Shown one piece after another: positions 1 through 8,916 of a stretch of 64,000 bases of DNA. The notes under the pieces were generated by a model, which saw only the letters and a program-made list of their open reading frames with translations, was not told the DNA's origin and made no database searches. The translations under genes and the position numbers were made by a program. The stretch comes from Gammaproteobacteria bacterium (GTDB taxonomy: Bacteria > Pseudomonadota > Gammaproteobacteria > Burkholderiales > Rhodocyclaceae). Location of the stretch: the NCBI GenBank assembly GCA_018825305.1, contig JAHJEO010000016.1, positions 1 to 64,000 on the forward strand. Direction: 5' to 3'. The stretch's first letter is position 1; each line of letters starts with the position of its first letter.

Positions 1-143
1 ATGGTGGCGCGGGCCTGCAACATCGTCTCGAACCAGTGCTCGTTCAGGCACTCGTCGCGAAACTTGCCGTTGAAGCTCTCGATGTAGCCATTCTGCATCG
101 GCCGGCCGGGTTCGATCAGGATATGGCGGATGCCGTGGGTTGC
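1..143 (-). pseudogene. IS3-family transposase, C-terminal fragment (cut by window edge)
   Basis: Read on the minus strand this translates to ...ATHGIRHILIEPGRPMQNG followed by YIESFNGKFRDECLNEHWF. That is the hallmark block of the integrase core of IS3-family OrfB transposases, and the Glu of YIESFNG is the third residue of the DDE triad. The reading frame is intact to position 1, so the rest of the gene, if present, lies outside the window. At about 143/144 it joins abruptly to an integrase-like sequence in another frame, with no IS end visible. The N-terminal part of the transposase is therefore absent and the fragment is unlikely to be active alone. Confidence 0.85.
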
Positions 144-330
144 CTAAGCACGGAATCAGATGCTCGTTGATGACGCGGATGTAGTCAGCGTAAGAGACCT
201 TGCCCTTACCGCTGGCCGTCTCTTCGTTCATCCGTTCAATCGCAAGCTTGGCGACATTCGAGAACTTGCGTGTGACGACAGGCAGATTGGAACGCTTGCG
301 TATCAAGCGGCCTAGCGATAGTGAGTGGAA
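144..330 (-). pseudogene. Tyrosine (phage-type) integrase, N-terminal domain fragment
   Basis: The minus-strand frame reads LGRLIRKRSNLPVVTRKFS, then NVAKLAIERMNEETASGKG and KVSYADYIRVINEHLIPCLG. This resembles the SAM-like DNA-binding domain that precedes the catalytic domain in phage and ICE integrases, where the core usually begins after a stretch like YxRVINxxLIPxxG. No clear start codon or upstream arm domain is seen, and the downstream catalytic half is replaced by the IS3 fragment. It is a remnant. Its place just downstream of a tRNA 3' end is where tRNA-targeting elements normally keep int. The family call rests on pattern recognition only. Confidence 0.55.
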
Positions 331-361
331 GCTTGCAGACGATTGCCGTAGCTGAAGAAAA

Positions 362-391
362 AAGAGGACTGTCGCAATCGACAGTCCTCTT
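362..391 (-). terminator. Rho-independent terminator after tRNA-Ile
   Basis: There is a perfect 13-bp stem (AAGAGGACTGTCG / CGACAGTCCTCTT) with a 4-nt loop. On the minus strand it is followed by a run of T residues (CTCTTTTTTCTTC). It begins 5 nt beyond the tRNA CCA end and is therefore placed to end the tRNA transcript. Confidence 0.85.
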
Positions 392-396
392 ACCGT

Positions 397-678
397 TGGT
401 GGGCCCACTTGGACTTGAACCAAGGACCAAAGGATTCGGGTTTGTGTAGCTTTCGCTACTCCCTGGACTATGCCTTCACCGTAGCTCTCGCCTTAGGTGG
501 GTGCCGTCTAGTCTCTACACCTTCAACAAGCATTTCTGCTTGAAGCTTGGCTCGGCGTTGCCGTATGCATTGCTGCACTTAGGTTTCTCCGAATTTGACA
601 CCATCCCATACGCAGTTTCCAAGCGTATGGCACATTTTCATATGAGTCCTCTGCTCTAACCAACTGAGCTATGGGCCC
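397..678 (-). tRNA. tRNA-Ile (CAU anticodon, Ile2 type), interrupted by a group I intron
   Basis: Exon 1 is 642-678 (GGGCCCATAGCTCAGTTGG...GACTCAT) and exon 2 is 397-436 (AATCCTTTGG...GTGGGCCCACCA). Joined, they give a full cloverleaf: 7-bp acceptor stem GGGCCCA/TGGGCCC, anticodon stem GAGGA with loop CTCATAA, T-arm TTGG-TTCAAGT-CCAA, and an encoded CCA. The CAU anticodon combined with GACTCATAATC and the TTGGTC variable region matches tRNA-Ile2, which is read as AUA-specific after lysidine modification by TilS, rather than tRNA-Met. The 205-nt insert sits between positions 36 and 37, directly after the anticodon. This appears to be the only complete copy in the window. The neighbouring copy at 832-872 is broken. 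Confidence 0.93.
437..641 (-). ncRNA. Group I self-splicing intron in tRNA-Ile(CAU), Azoarcus type
   Basis: The insert is 205 nt long and closely follows the known Azoarcus tRNA-Ile ribozyme. The internal guide GTG pairs with the exon-end CAT, forming a P1 hairpin CATAT-GAAA-ATGTG. P2 is CCATACGC/GCGTATGG. The core contains GATGGTGTCAAATTCGG, GAAACCTAAG, AGACTAGACGGC and ACCCACCTAAGGC, which are the P4-P6 and P7 strands. P6a is CAAGCA-GAAA-TGCTTG and P9 is GTAGC-GAAA-GCTAC. The last intron base is G (omega-G), before exon AATCC. Several stems differ from my recollection of the Azoarcus sequence by paired changes, which argues for a functional RNA. No ORF is encoded. Confidence 0.93.
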
Positions 679-831
679 GTAAAACCTATTTTAGTTGTTC
701 GACGACTGCAAAAAACGGTGCTGCTACTGCTGAAAGTGTGTAAGTGGTGTGTAAGCACTTTTTCACACTGCGAAAACGCGGAAACCGTTGCTACTACAGG
801 GCTTGCGGACTTTAAGCTATCTGGTTGAATA
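679..831. other. Spacer between the two tRNA-Ile copies; possible attachment-site remnant
   Basis: There is no convincing gene here. It contains a direct repeat GTGTGTAAG at 736-744 and 747-755, followed by TTCACAC in the opposite sense at 762-768. Spaced repeats of this kind occur in integrase arm-binding regions of attP-type sites, but they could also be chance. It separates the intron-bearing tRNA from the broken tRNA half. Confidence 0.35.
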
Positions 832-872
832 GATTATGAGTCCTCTGCTCTAACCGACTGAGCTACAGGCCC
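832..872 (-). pseudogene. tRNA-Ile(CAU) 5' half, truncated after the anticodon loop
   Basis: The minus strand reads GGGCCTGTAGCTCAGTCGG, then TTAGAGCAGAGGACTCATAATC, after which tRNA similarity stops. It matches exon 1 of the complete tRNA at 34 of 37 positions. The differences lie in the acceptor stem and D-loop. The missing 3' half means it cannot fold as a tRNA. It lies about 95 bp past the rpoD stop on the same strand. That is where I expect the resident tRNA-Ile2 in this group, so this is probably the original gene, cut at the anticodon loop. Confidence 0.85.
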
Positions 873-966
873 TCAGTTCGGGCGCAATTTTGTCGACTTC
901 GCCTTGCCGTGCTGTTCGCACTGCCTTCGGCTCGTCTTCGCGTCACGCCCGCGCTGAATTCTTAAC

Positions 967-3141
<2,175 letters not shown>

Positions 3142-3263
3142 GTCTTTCCTCAACGTCGGGCAGCTCTCGCGTGACACCGACACGGCGGCACGACACAAGT
3201 GGTGTTCAAGTGTGTCGTTACTGCTTGCCGGTCGGTACCGAGGGATATTCGGGAAAACGTTAA

Positions 3264-3292
3264 ATTATATAGCAAAATCAGCCCCCTTTCGA
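3264..3292 (-). promoter_or_regulatory. Probable sigma-70 promoter of rpoD
   Basis: The minus strand shows TCGAAA (3287-3292, 4 of 6 matches to TTGACA), a 17-nt spacer, and a perfect TATAAT (3264-3269). It overlaps the dnaG stop codon and lies about 120 nt before the rpoD start. An rpoD promoter at the dnaG end is also known from enterobacteria. Confidence 0.65.
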
Positions 3293-5092
3293 GGGTTCTG
3301 TGGCGTGTCCGGCGGCGGGTACAGAAGCCGCCGCGCCGCGGGTCTTGCGTGTCAGCAGCGCCTTGAGCCTGTCGAGTTCGTCGGGGTTGAGCGCGGCGAC
3401 GCGCGCCTTGGCGCTGAGCGCGGCGATTTCCTGCGCCAGACCGCTTTGTCGCAGGCGGTCGAGTATGTCGGTGAATACCGTTTCCAGGGCGCCTTCGTCC
3501 ATGTCATCGGTCAGCGTGGTCGCAATGCCCGCAATCAGGGCCTCGTGCGGGCTGCCGCGGAAGCGCTCCAGCAGTTGTCCTACGCCATGCGCGGGGAGTT
3601 CGCCATGTTCGAAGGCTTCGGCGATGGCACGCAGCGCCTGGCCTTCCGCACTGTCGAGAGACACGCTGTCCCACGGCAGGCGTCCGGCGCGTTCCGGGCG
3701 ACGCAGCACCAGTTCGAGCAACTGATGCTCGATCGAATTGGGTGCCCGGCGGTGCTGCATCTGGGCCGGCGCATAACGCGTGCGGGCCAGCGGCTTGAGT
3801 CCGCACTGGGCTTCGACTTCGGCCTGGCTGAGTCCCGCCAGGTCCGCGATCGCCTTGGTGATCTGCACGCGCAATATCGGGGCGGAGATGCGCTGCAACA
3901 GCGGCTTGGCTTCCTGAACCAGTTGCGCCCGACCCTCGGCACTTGCCAGGTTGAACTGCCTTTCGATGGGCTCGCCGACCGGCTTGCGCACTTCTCGAAC
4001 CAGGAACTCGGAAAGCCGGGTCGCACCGTCGCGCAGCAGCGTTTCGAAAGCTGCGCGCCCATGCTCGCGAATGTATTCATCCGGGTCCTGGTTGCCGGAC
4101 ATTTGCAGAATCTCGACGCTCTTGCCGTCCGCGAGGAATTCGAGGCTGTTCTCCATGGCCCGCCGCGCCGCGCGGTCGCCGGCGCTATCGCGGTCGAAAC
4201 AGAAAACCACGCGATTGGCCTGTTTGAGCAGTCGCTGGACGTTATGCCCGGTGGTGGCCGTGCCGAGCGAAGCCACGGCATTCTCCACGCCAAGCTGCGC
4301 CAGACCGACCACATCCATGTAGCCCTCGACGACGATTACCGTATCGGTTTCGTGAATGGCCTTGCGCGCCTGCGGCAATCCGTAGAGTTCGCGGCCCTTC
4401 TCGAACAGCGGAGTTTCGGGCGAGTTGAGATATTTCGGTTCGCCGTCGCCGATCACCCGCCCACCGAAGCCGATGACGTTGCCGCGCTGATCGAGTATGG
4501 GGAACATGATGCGATCGCGGAAGCGGTCATAGCGTCGCCCCTGTTCGTTTTCGATCACCAGTCCGCACTCGACCAGTCCGGAGTCCCGGTAGTCCGGGAA
4601 TGCGCGCTCCAGCGCCTGCCATTCGTCCGGGGCGTAGCCAAGGCCGAAGCGTGCCGCGATCTCGCCGGTGAGGCCGCGCTGCTTGAGGTAATCGATGGCC
4701 TTCGGCGTGGTTTTTAGTTGCTCGCGGTAATACTTCATGGCCCGCGCCATCAGTTCCGTGAGCGGCGCCTTCCTGGCGCGTTCGACTTGGGCGTGGGCAA
4801 GCTCGCGCGGCACCTGCATGCCGGCCGACTGGGCAAGCTCCTCGACGGCGTCGATGAAGCCGAGGCCGGCGTACTGCATGACGAAGCCAATGGCGCTGCC
4901 GTGTGCGCCGCAGCCGAAGCAATGGTAGAACTGTTTCGACGGACTGACGCTGAAGGACGGCGTCTTTTCCGAATGGAAGGGACAGCAGGCCTGATAGTTT
5001 GCCCCGGCTTTCTTGAGCGGCAGGTAGCGCTCGATCACGTCGACGACGTCGACGCGGGCGAGCAGCTCTTGAATGAAGCTTTCCGGGATCAC
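3278..5092 (-). CDS. dnaG: DNA primase DnaG
   Basis: This primase of 604 residues makes RNA primers for the replication fork together with DnaB helicase. The N-terminal zinc ribbon uses C37, H40, C58 and C61 (ACCPFHSEKTPSF ... FYHCFGCGAHG). The TOPRIM catalytic core shows VIVVEGYMDVVGL and then CFDRDSAGDRAARRA. The C-terminal third is the DnaB-interacting domain. The length is usual for the family. The start MIPESFIQELLARVDVVDVI matches typical primases. It lies 7 nt downstream of yqeY, so it is part of the macromolecular synthesis operon. Confidence 0.97.
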   Translation of the reverse strand: MIPESFIQELLARVDVVDVIERYLPLKKAGANYQACCPFHSEKTPSFSVSPSKQFYHCFGCGAHGSAIGFVMQYAGLGFIDAVEELAQSAGMQVPRELAHAQVERARKAPLTELMARAMKYYREQLKTTPKAIDYLKQRGLTGEIAARFGLGYAPDEWQALERAFPDYRDSGLVECGLVIENEQGRRYDRFRDRIMFPILDQRGNVIGFGGRVIGDGEPKYLNSPETPLFEKGRELYGLPQARKAIHETDTVIVVEGYMDVVGLAQLGVENAVASLGTATTGHNVQRLLKQANRVVFCFDRDSAGDRAARRAMENSLEFLADGKSVEILQMSGNQDPDEYIREHGRAAFETLLRDGATRLSEFLVREVRKPVGEPIERQFNLASAEGRAQLVQEAKPLLQRISAPILRVQITKAIADLAGLSQAEVEAQCGLKPLARTRYAPAQMQHRRAPNSIEHQLLELVLRRPERAGRLPWDSVSLDSAEGQALRAIAEAFEHGELPAHGVGQLLERFRGSPHEALIAGIATTLTDDMDEGALETVFTDILDRLRQSGLAQEIAALSAKARVAALNPDELDRLKALLTRKTRGAAASVPAAGHATEPSKGG

Positions 5093-5099
5093 TCGGCCA

Positions 5100-5549
5100 T
5101 TATGCCGGAGTGAGTTTGGCCTTAATGAGTTTCGATACTTCGCCCATGTCGGCCCGACCGGCGACCTGCGGCTTGACCAGCGCCATCACCTTGCCCATGT
5201 CGGCGGGCGCCTTGGCGCCGGAGTCGGTCAGGGCACGGACGACGAGGGCCTCCACTTCGGCTGCACTCATCGCCTGCGGCATGTAGGTCTGCAGCACCAC
5301 TACCTCGAACTTCTCGACATCGGCCAGATCCTGGCGGTTGGCGGCCTCGTACTGCGTGATCGAGTCCTTGCGCTGCTTGAGCATTTTCTCGATGACTGCG
5401 ATGACCGCGGTGTCATCGAGTTCGATGCGCTCGTCGACTTCCCGCTGTTTCATGGCCGCCATCAGCAGGCGGATGGCCGCCAGCCGGGTGCTGTCCTTGG
5501 CTTTCATGGCGGTTTTCATGTCTTCGTTGATGCGGATCTTCAGCGACAT
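5100..5549 (-). CDS. yqeY: GatB/YqeY-domain protein
   Basis: This small helical protein of 149 residues resembles the tail domain of the GatB amidotransferase subunit, which binds tRNA. Visible signatures are MSLKIRINEDMKTAMKAKD, RLAAIRLLMAAMKQREVDE and YMPQAMSAAEVEALV. Its exact role is not settled, and a part in tRNA-dependent amidation is inferred from the domain. Its place between rpsU and dnaG is conserved in betaproteobacteria and many other bacteria. It follows rpsU after a double hairpin. Confidence 0.93.
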   Translation of the reverse strand: MSLKIRINEDMKTAMKAKDSTRLAAIRLLMAAMKQREVDERIELDDTAVIAVIEKMLKQRKDSITQYEAANRQDLADVEKFEVVVLQTYMPQAMSAAEVEALVVRALTDSGAKAPADMGKVMALVKPQVAGRADMGEVSKLIKAKLTPA

Positions 5550-5582
5550 GGCGCGACTCTCCTGATTGCGGCAGAAACGACA

Positions 5583-5625
5583 AAACCGCCGTGAGGCGGT
5601 TTATCTAGAACCGCCCGGAGGCGGT
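5583..5625 (-). terminator. Tandem hairpins between rpsU and yqeY (attenuator)
   Basis: In minus-strand order, the first hairpin is ACCGCC-TCCG-GGCGGT (5610-5625). The second is AAACCGCC-TCAC-GGCGGTTT (5583-5602), followed by TGTCGTTTC. The second stem ends in a short U-rich run, so it would act as a weak terminator. This matches the partial terminator after rpsU in the E. coli operon, which lets rpsU be made in excess over dnaG and rpoD. Confidence 0.7.
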
Positions 5626-5649
5626 CTCGTCACGATTCGGTGGCGAAGC

Positions 5650-5862
5650 TTAGTACAGCTTCTGCGGCAGCTGCTGGCTGCGGATGCGCTTGTGATGGCG
5701 CTTCACTGCGGCGGCGGCTTTGCGCTTGCGCTCGGAAGTGGGCTTCTCGTAGAACTCGCGTGAGCGCAGTTCGGGCAACGTGCCAGCCTTCTCGATGGTG
5801 CGCTTGAAGCGGCGGATGGCGACCTCGAAAGGCTCGTTTTCCTTGACGCGGATACCGGGCAT
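5650..5862 (-). CDS. rpsU: Small ribosomal subunit protein bS21
   Basis: This ribosomal protein S21 has 70 residues: [19 protein letters not shown], then [29 protein letters not shown]. It is a basic protein of the 30S subunit, involved in initiation. Length and sequence are standard for the family. It is the first gene of the operon and is preceded by a strong promoter (5902-5929). Confidence 0.97.
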   Translation of the reverse strand: MPGIRVKENEPFEVAIRRFKRTIEKAGTLPELRSREFYEKPTSERKRKAAAAVKRHHKRIRSQQLPQKLY

Positions 5863-5901
5863 TGCGTGTTTCCCTTGGTGGTTGATGCAGAAGAGGGGCG
5901 C

Positions 5902-5929
5902 ATTCTAGCCGCTTTCCCGGGTTTGTCAA
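5902..5929 (-). promoter_or_regulatory. Sigma-70 promoter for the rpsU-dnaG-rpoD operon
   Basis: The minus strand has a perfect TTGACA (5924-5929), a 16-nt spacer, and TAGAAT (5902-5907). Transcription would begin near 5895, about 33 nt before the rpsU start. The box sits in the gap to the divergent tsaD, whose start is within 20 nt of the -35. Confidence 0.82.
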
Positions 5930-5947
5930 AGTAGAATGGCCGGCCCC

Positions 5948-6964
5948 ATGCTCACCCTTGGCATCGAATCCTCCTGCGACGAGACCGGGCTGGCGCTCTA
6001 CGACACGGCGCGTGGCCTGCTCTCCCATGCCGTGCATTCGCAGGTGGCGATGCACGAGGAATACGGCGGCGTCGTGCCGGAACTGGCCTCCCGCGACCAC
6101 ATCCGGCGCCTGATTCCCCTGTTGCGCGGCGTGCTGGAAACCGCCGGCGTGGTGCGGACCGACATTGATGCGATAGCCTACACGGCCGGCCCCGGCCTGG
6201 CCGGGGCGCTGCTGGTCGGCGCCAGTTTTGCCGAATCGCTGGCGCTGGCGCTGGGGATTCCCGCGCTGCCGGTGCACCACCTCGAAGGCCATCTGCTGTC
6301 GCCGCTGCTGTCCAGCGAGCCGCCGGAATTTCCATTCGTCGCCCTGCTGGTGTCGGGCGGCCATACCCAGTTGATGCATGTCGCCCGCGTCGGTGCTTAC
6401 GAACTTATGGGCGAGTCGCTAGACGATGCCGCCGGCGAGGCCTTCGACAAGACTGCCAAGCTGCTCGGCCTCGGCTATCCCGGCGGGCCGGCGCTGGCGC
6501 GGTTGGCCGAAGACGGCCACCCGGGCCGGTTCAAGCTGCCGCGGCCGATGCTGCACAGCGGCGACCTCATGCTCAGTTTTTCCGGCCTCAAGACGGCGGT
6601 GCTTACCGCCGCGCGCGAGCGCGAACTGACCGCAGCGGAACGTGCCGACCTCGCGGCCGAATTTCAGGAAGCGGTGACGGAAGTGCTTGCCGCCAAGGCG
6701 ATTTCGGCGTGCCGCCAGCGCCGACTTTTCACGCTGGTGGTGGCAGGCGGCGTCGGCGCCAATCGCCGCCTGCGCACACGCCTCGACGAGATGGCGGCGC
6801 GCCACGACATCCGCGTCTTCTATCCCGAACTGGAACTGTGCACCGACAACGGTGCCATGATCGCCTTCTGCGGTGCCCAGCGGCTGCTGCAGGGCGAGCC
6901 GGCGAAGGGCGGCGGTGCCTTCGCGGTGCGCCCGCGCTGGCCGCTCAGCGAGGTCGTCGGCTAA
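5948..6964 (+). CDS. tsaD: tRNA N6-adenosine threonylcarbamoyltransferase TsaD
   Basis: TsaD transfers the threonylcarbamoyl group from TC-AMP to A37 of ANN-decoding tRNAs, working with TsaB and TsaE in the cytoplasm. The start [19 protein letters not shown] is the family N-terminus. The metal-binding histidines are in [22 protein letters not shown] and [19 protein letters not shown] are also standard. An in-frame ATG lies 12 nt upstream (5936), and neither start has a clear ribosome site. I prefer 5948 because it aligns with homologues. It is divergent from rpsU, as in many proteobacteria. A copy of the dispersed motif lies inside at 6706-6730. Confidence 0.95.
   Translation: MLTLGIESSCDETGLALYDTARGLLSHAVHSQVAMHEEYGGVVPELASRDHIRRLIPLLRGVLETAGVVRTDIDAIAYTAGPGLAGALLVGASFAESLALALGIPALPVHHLEGHLLSPLLSSEPPEFPFVALLVSGGHTQLMHVARVGAYELMGESLDDAAGEAFDKTAKLLGLGYPGGPALARLAEDGHPGRFKLPRPMLHSGDLMLSFSGLKTAVLTAARERELTAAERADLAAEFQEAVTEVLAAKAISACRQRRLFTLVVAGGVGANRRLRTRLDEMAARHDIRVFYPELELCTDNGAMIAFCGAQRLLQGEPAKGGGAFAVRPRWPLSEVVG
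6706..6730 (+). repeat. Dispersed motif copy 1 (in tsaD)
   Basis: GCCGCCAGCGCCGACTTTTC at 6711-6730, preceded by GGCGT. It is a full match to the 17-nt core GCCAGCGCCGACTTTTC, in the same sense as tsaD. Confidence 0.8.
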
Positions 6965-7557
6965 GCTTTTTTGCCGCCGCCGATGCCGCCTTCGGTGCCG
7001 GCGGCCAGGTTGGCTATGTTGGAGCGGTGGCGCCACAGCAGCAGGGCGCACATGAATATGACCGCCGAACTGACGGCGCCAATGCCGAATTTCTCCAACG
7101 CCAGCGTCGGCGCCACGCAGGCGGCAGCCACGGCGGCCAGCGAGGAATAGCGGCTGATGACGGCGACGCCCAGCCAGGTAGCGGCGACCAGTGCGGCGAG
7201 CATGCCGTCGATACCGATCAGCACGCCCAGTGCCGTGGCCACGCCCTTGCCGCCCTTGAACCTGAGGAAGAGCGGAAAAACATGGCCGAGGAAGGCCGCG
7301 ACTCCTGCCACGGCGGCGCCGGTGGCGTCGGCGCCAAGCAGGCCCGCCAGCACCATGGCCAGCCAGCCCTTGGCGGCGTCGCCCAACAGGGTCAGCCCCG
7401 CCGCCAGCTTGTTGCCGGTGCGCAGCACATTGGTGGCGCCGGGATTGCCCGAGCCGAAGCTGCGCGGGTCGGCCAGGCCGAAGGCCTTGGAGACGATCAC
7501 GGCGAAGGGCAGGGAGCCGAGCAGGTAGCCCAACAGCGCAAAGACAAGCGGATTCAT
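6961..7557 (-). CDS. plsY: Glycerol-3-phosphate acyltransferase PlsY
   Basis: PlsY is an inner-membrane enzyme of 198 residues that uses acyl-phosphate to acylate glycerol-3-phosphate, the first step of phospholipid synthesis. The family signatures are [32 protein letters not shown] and [13 protein letters not shown], the last being the phosphate-binding loop. It has about five membrane segments. It converges with tsaD, with a 4-bp overlap of the stop codons, and is divergent from folB. The N-terminus [14 protein letters not shown] is typical. Confidence 0.95.
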   Translation of the reverse strand: MNPLVFALLGYLLGSLPFAVIVSKAFGLADPRSFGSGNPGATNVLRTGNKLAAGLTLLGDAAKGWLAMVLAGLLGADATGAAVAGVAAFLGHVFPLFLRFKGGKGVATALGVLIGIDGMLAALVAATWLGVAVISRYSSLAAVAAACVAPTLALEKFGIGAVSSAVIFMCALLLWRHRSNIANLAAGTEGGIGGGKKA

Positions 7558-7568
7558 CGGGGATTTCC

Positions 7569-7587
7569 TAGAATGACCGGCATTCTA
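7569..7587. promoter_or_regulatory. Palindrome with two opposed -10-like boxes between plsY and folB
   Basis: TAGAATGACCGGCATTCTA has 7-bp perfect arms around a 5-nt centre. Each arm contains TAGAAT, one facing folB and one facing plsY. Both genes begin within 30 nt. No good -35 is seen for either, so this may be a shared promoter core or an operator. Confidence 0.45.
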
Positions 7588-7601
7588 TCGGAGGCCGGAT
7601 C

Positions 7602-7982
7602 GTGGATTTCATATTCATCGACGACATGCGCGTCGAGGCTCATGTTGGCATCTATCCGCGCGAGCGTGCCGCGCCGCAGACGCTGGAAATCTCGCTTACC
7701 TTCGGCGTGCCCGACGAGGCCGCGCGCGACGACGATATCGCCAAGACCATCGACTACGCTGTGGTGATTTCCCGGGTTCGCGCCGAACTGGCGGCGAGAC
7801 ACTTCAATCTGCTGGAAACTCTTGGCGAGTATGTCATCGGCCTGATGCTCGAAGAGTTCGGCGCGCCATGGATCAAGATATCCATCGCCAAGGTCGGCAT
7901 TGCCAAGGGGGTGCGTCGTGTCGGTGTGCAGATCGAACGCTCGCGGAGCGAGGTAACGCCTCCCGACAGGGCGCCGCGCTGA
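7602..7982 (+). CDS. folB: Dihydroneopterin aldolase FolB
   Basis: FolB cleaves dihydroneopterin to 6-hydroxymethyl-dihydropterin in folate synthesis. The protein has 126 residues: MDFIFIDDMRVEAHVGIYPRE is the N-terminal strand and LETLGEYVIGLMLEEF lies near the pterin site. Then comes ISIAKVGIAKGVRRVGVQIER. The start codon is GTG, with GGAGG 7 nt upstream. The folB-plsY-tsaD neighbourhood is conserved in proteobacteria. The last 10-15 residues (SEVTPPDRAPR) look like a non-conserved tail. Confidence 0.93.
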   Translation: MDFIFIDDMRVEAHVGIYPRERAAPQTLEISLTFGVPDEAARDDDIAKTIDYAVVISRVRAELAARHFNLLETLGEYVIGLMLEEFGAPWIKISIAKVGIAKGVRRVGVQIERSRSEVTPPDRAPR

Positions 7983-8013
7983 ATGCTGGCCGCCGCCGGG
8001 CGACGCCAGGCGG

Positions 8014-8358
8014 CTACGGCGCCGGCTTTGTCCTTACCTCGCGGCAGACCGCGATCTCCTCGTCGCTCATGGCCGGTTTGATGACGCAGCGCGCCGCCCA
8101 GGCCTGCTGCTTCGCCAGTCGCTCCCGCTTCTTCTCTTCCGCCGCCAGCCGCTGCATTTCCTTTTTCTCGGCCGCCTTGCGCTTTTCTTCTTCGCGGTTG
8201 GCCATCTCGATGAGATCGGGTTTTGCAACCTCGGTCGTGGCCGACTTGTTCTCGCCTGCGGTTTCCTCTGCCGGCTTTTCTTCCGCCCTTGCGGCGGAGC
8301 TCATTGCCAGCGTAGCGCCTACTGCCAGGATCGCGGCCAGCGTCGTCATTTGCTTCAT
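8014..8358 (-). CDS. Small exported charged protein, function unknown
   Basis: The protein has 114 residues. A signal peptide (MKQMTTLAAILAVGATLAMS, cleavage near ARA-EE) is followed by an acidic linker. Then comes a strongly charged stretch rich in E, K, A and R (about 50-90) that would form a single long helix or coiled coil. The C-terminal segment has two cysteines (ARCVIKPAMSDEEIAVCREV) and could form a disulphide in the periplasm. I recognise no family. The start codon overlaps the ybaK stop (ATGA), so the two are probably translated together. Confidence 0.8.
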   Translation of the reverse strand: MKQMTTLAAILAVGATLAMSSAARAEEKPAEETAGENKSATTEVAKPDLIEMANREEEKRKAAEKKEMQRLAAEEKKRERLAKQQAWAARCVIKPAMSDEEIAVCREVRTKPAP

Positions 8359-8861
8359 GGTTCGGTTCTCCCGTCCTGTGTTGCGACTTCGACAATTTTT
8401 GGGGTCAGCACGCGCAGGATGTCGTGCGGGTGCACGCCGACCAGATAGCCGCGCCGGCCGCCGTTAATATAGACCAGCGGCAGGTCGAGGATGGACTTTT
8501 CCATGTAGACCGGAAGCATTTTCTTGGTGCCGAAGGGCGAGGTGCCGCCGACCATGTAGCCGGTGTGGCGCTGCGCCACCTCAGGCTGGCAAGGCGCGAT
8601 CTTCTTCACCCCGATCTGGCGCGCCAGCTCCCTGGCGTTGACCTTGCGGTCGCCGTGCATCAGCACGATCAGCGGCTGGGCCGACTCGTCTTCCATCACC
8701 AGCGTCTTCACGACGTGGTGCTCGGGGACGTTGAGCGCCCGCGCCGACACCTTGGTGCCGCCGTGTTCCTCGTAGTCGTAGAGGTGGTTGGAATGGGCGA
8801 CGCGGTGCTGGTGCAGAAAACGCGTTGCCGGGGTTTCGGGGGCGTGGGTTTCTTGTTTCAT
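8355..8861 (-). CDS. ybaK: Cys-tRNA(Pro)/aminoacyl-tRNA deacylase YbaK
   Basis: This is a 168-residue trans-editing enzyme that hydrolyses misacylated Cys-tRNA(Pro). Signatures are the N-terminal ATRFLHQHRVAHSNHLYDYEEH and VVKTLVMEDESAQPLIVLMHGD. KVNARELARQIGVKKI contains the catalytic Lys region. The end of the fold is GYMVGGTSPFGTKK with VYINGGRRGYLVGVHP. I chose ATG 8861 (MKQETHAPE). A longer open frame upstream lacks homology and a ribosome site. It may be coupled to the small exported protein downstream. Confidence 0.93.
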   Translation of the reverse strand: MKQETHAPETPATRFLHQHRVAHSNHLYDYEEHGGTKVSARALNVPEHHVVKTLVMEDESAQPLIVLMHGDRKVNARELARQIGVKKIAPCQPEVAQRHTGYMVGGTSPFGTKKMLPVYMEKSILDLPLVYINGGRRGYLVGVHPHDILRVLTPKIVEVATQDGRTEP

Positions 8862-8916
8862 CGTTGGATTCGTCTGCAGTGGATGGTATTCCCCTTGAAG
8901 CATAGCGGAATCCGGC

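Noticed and set aside
397-678. Identification of the tRNA as elongator tRNA-Met
   Set aside because: CAU fits both, but the acceptor GGGCCC, GACTCATAATC and TTGGTC variable region match tRNA-Ile2, and the intron family is known from that gene.
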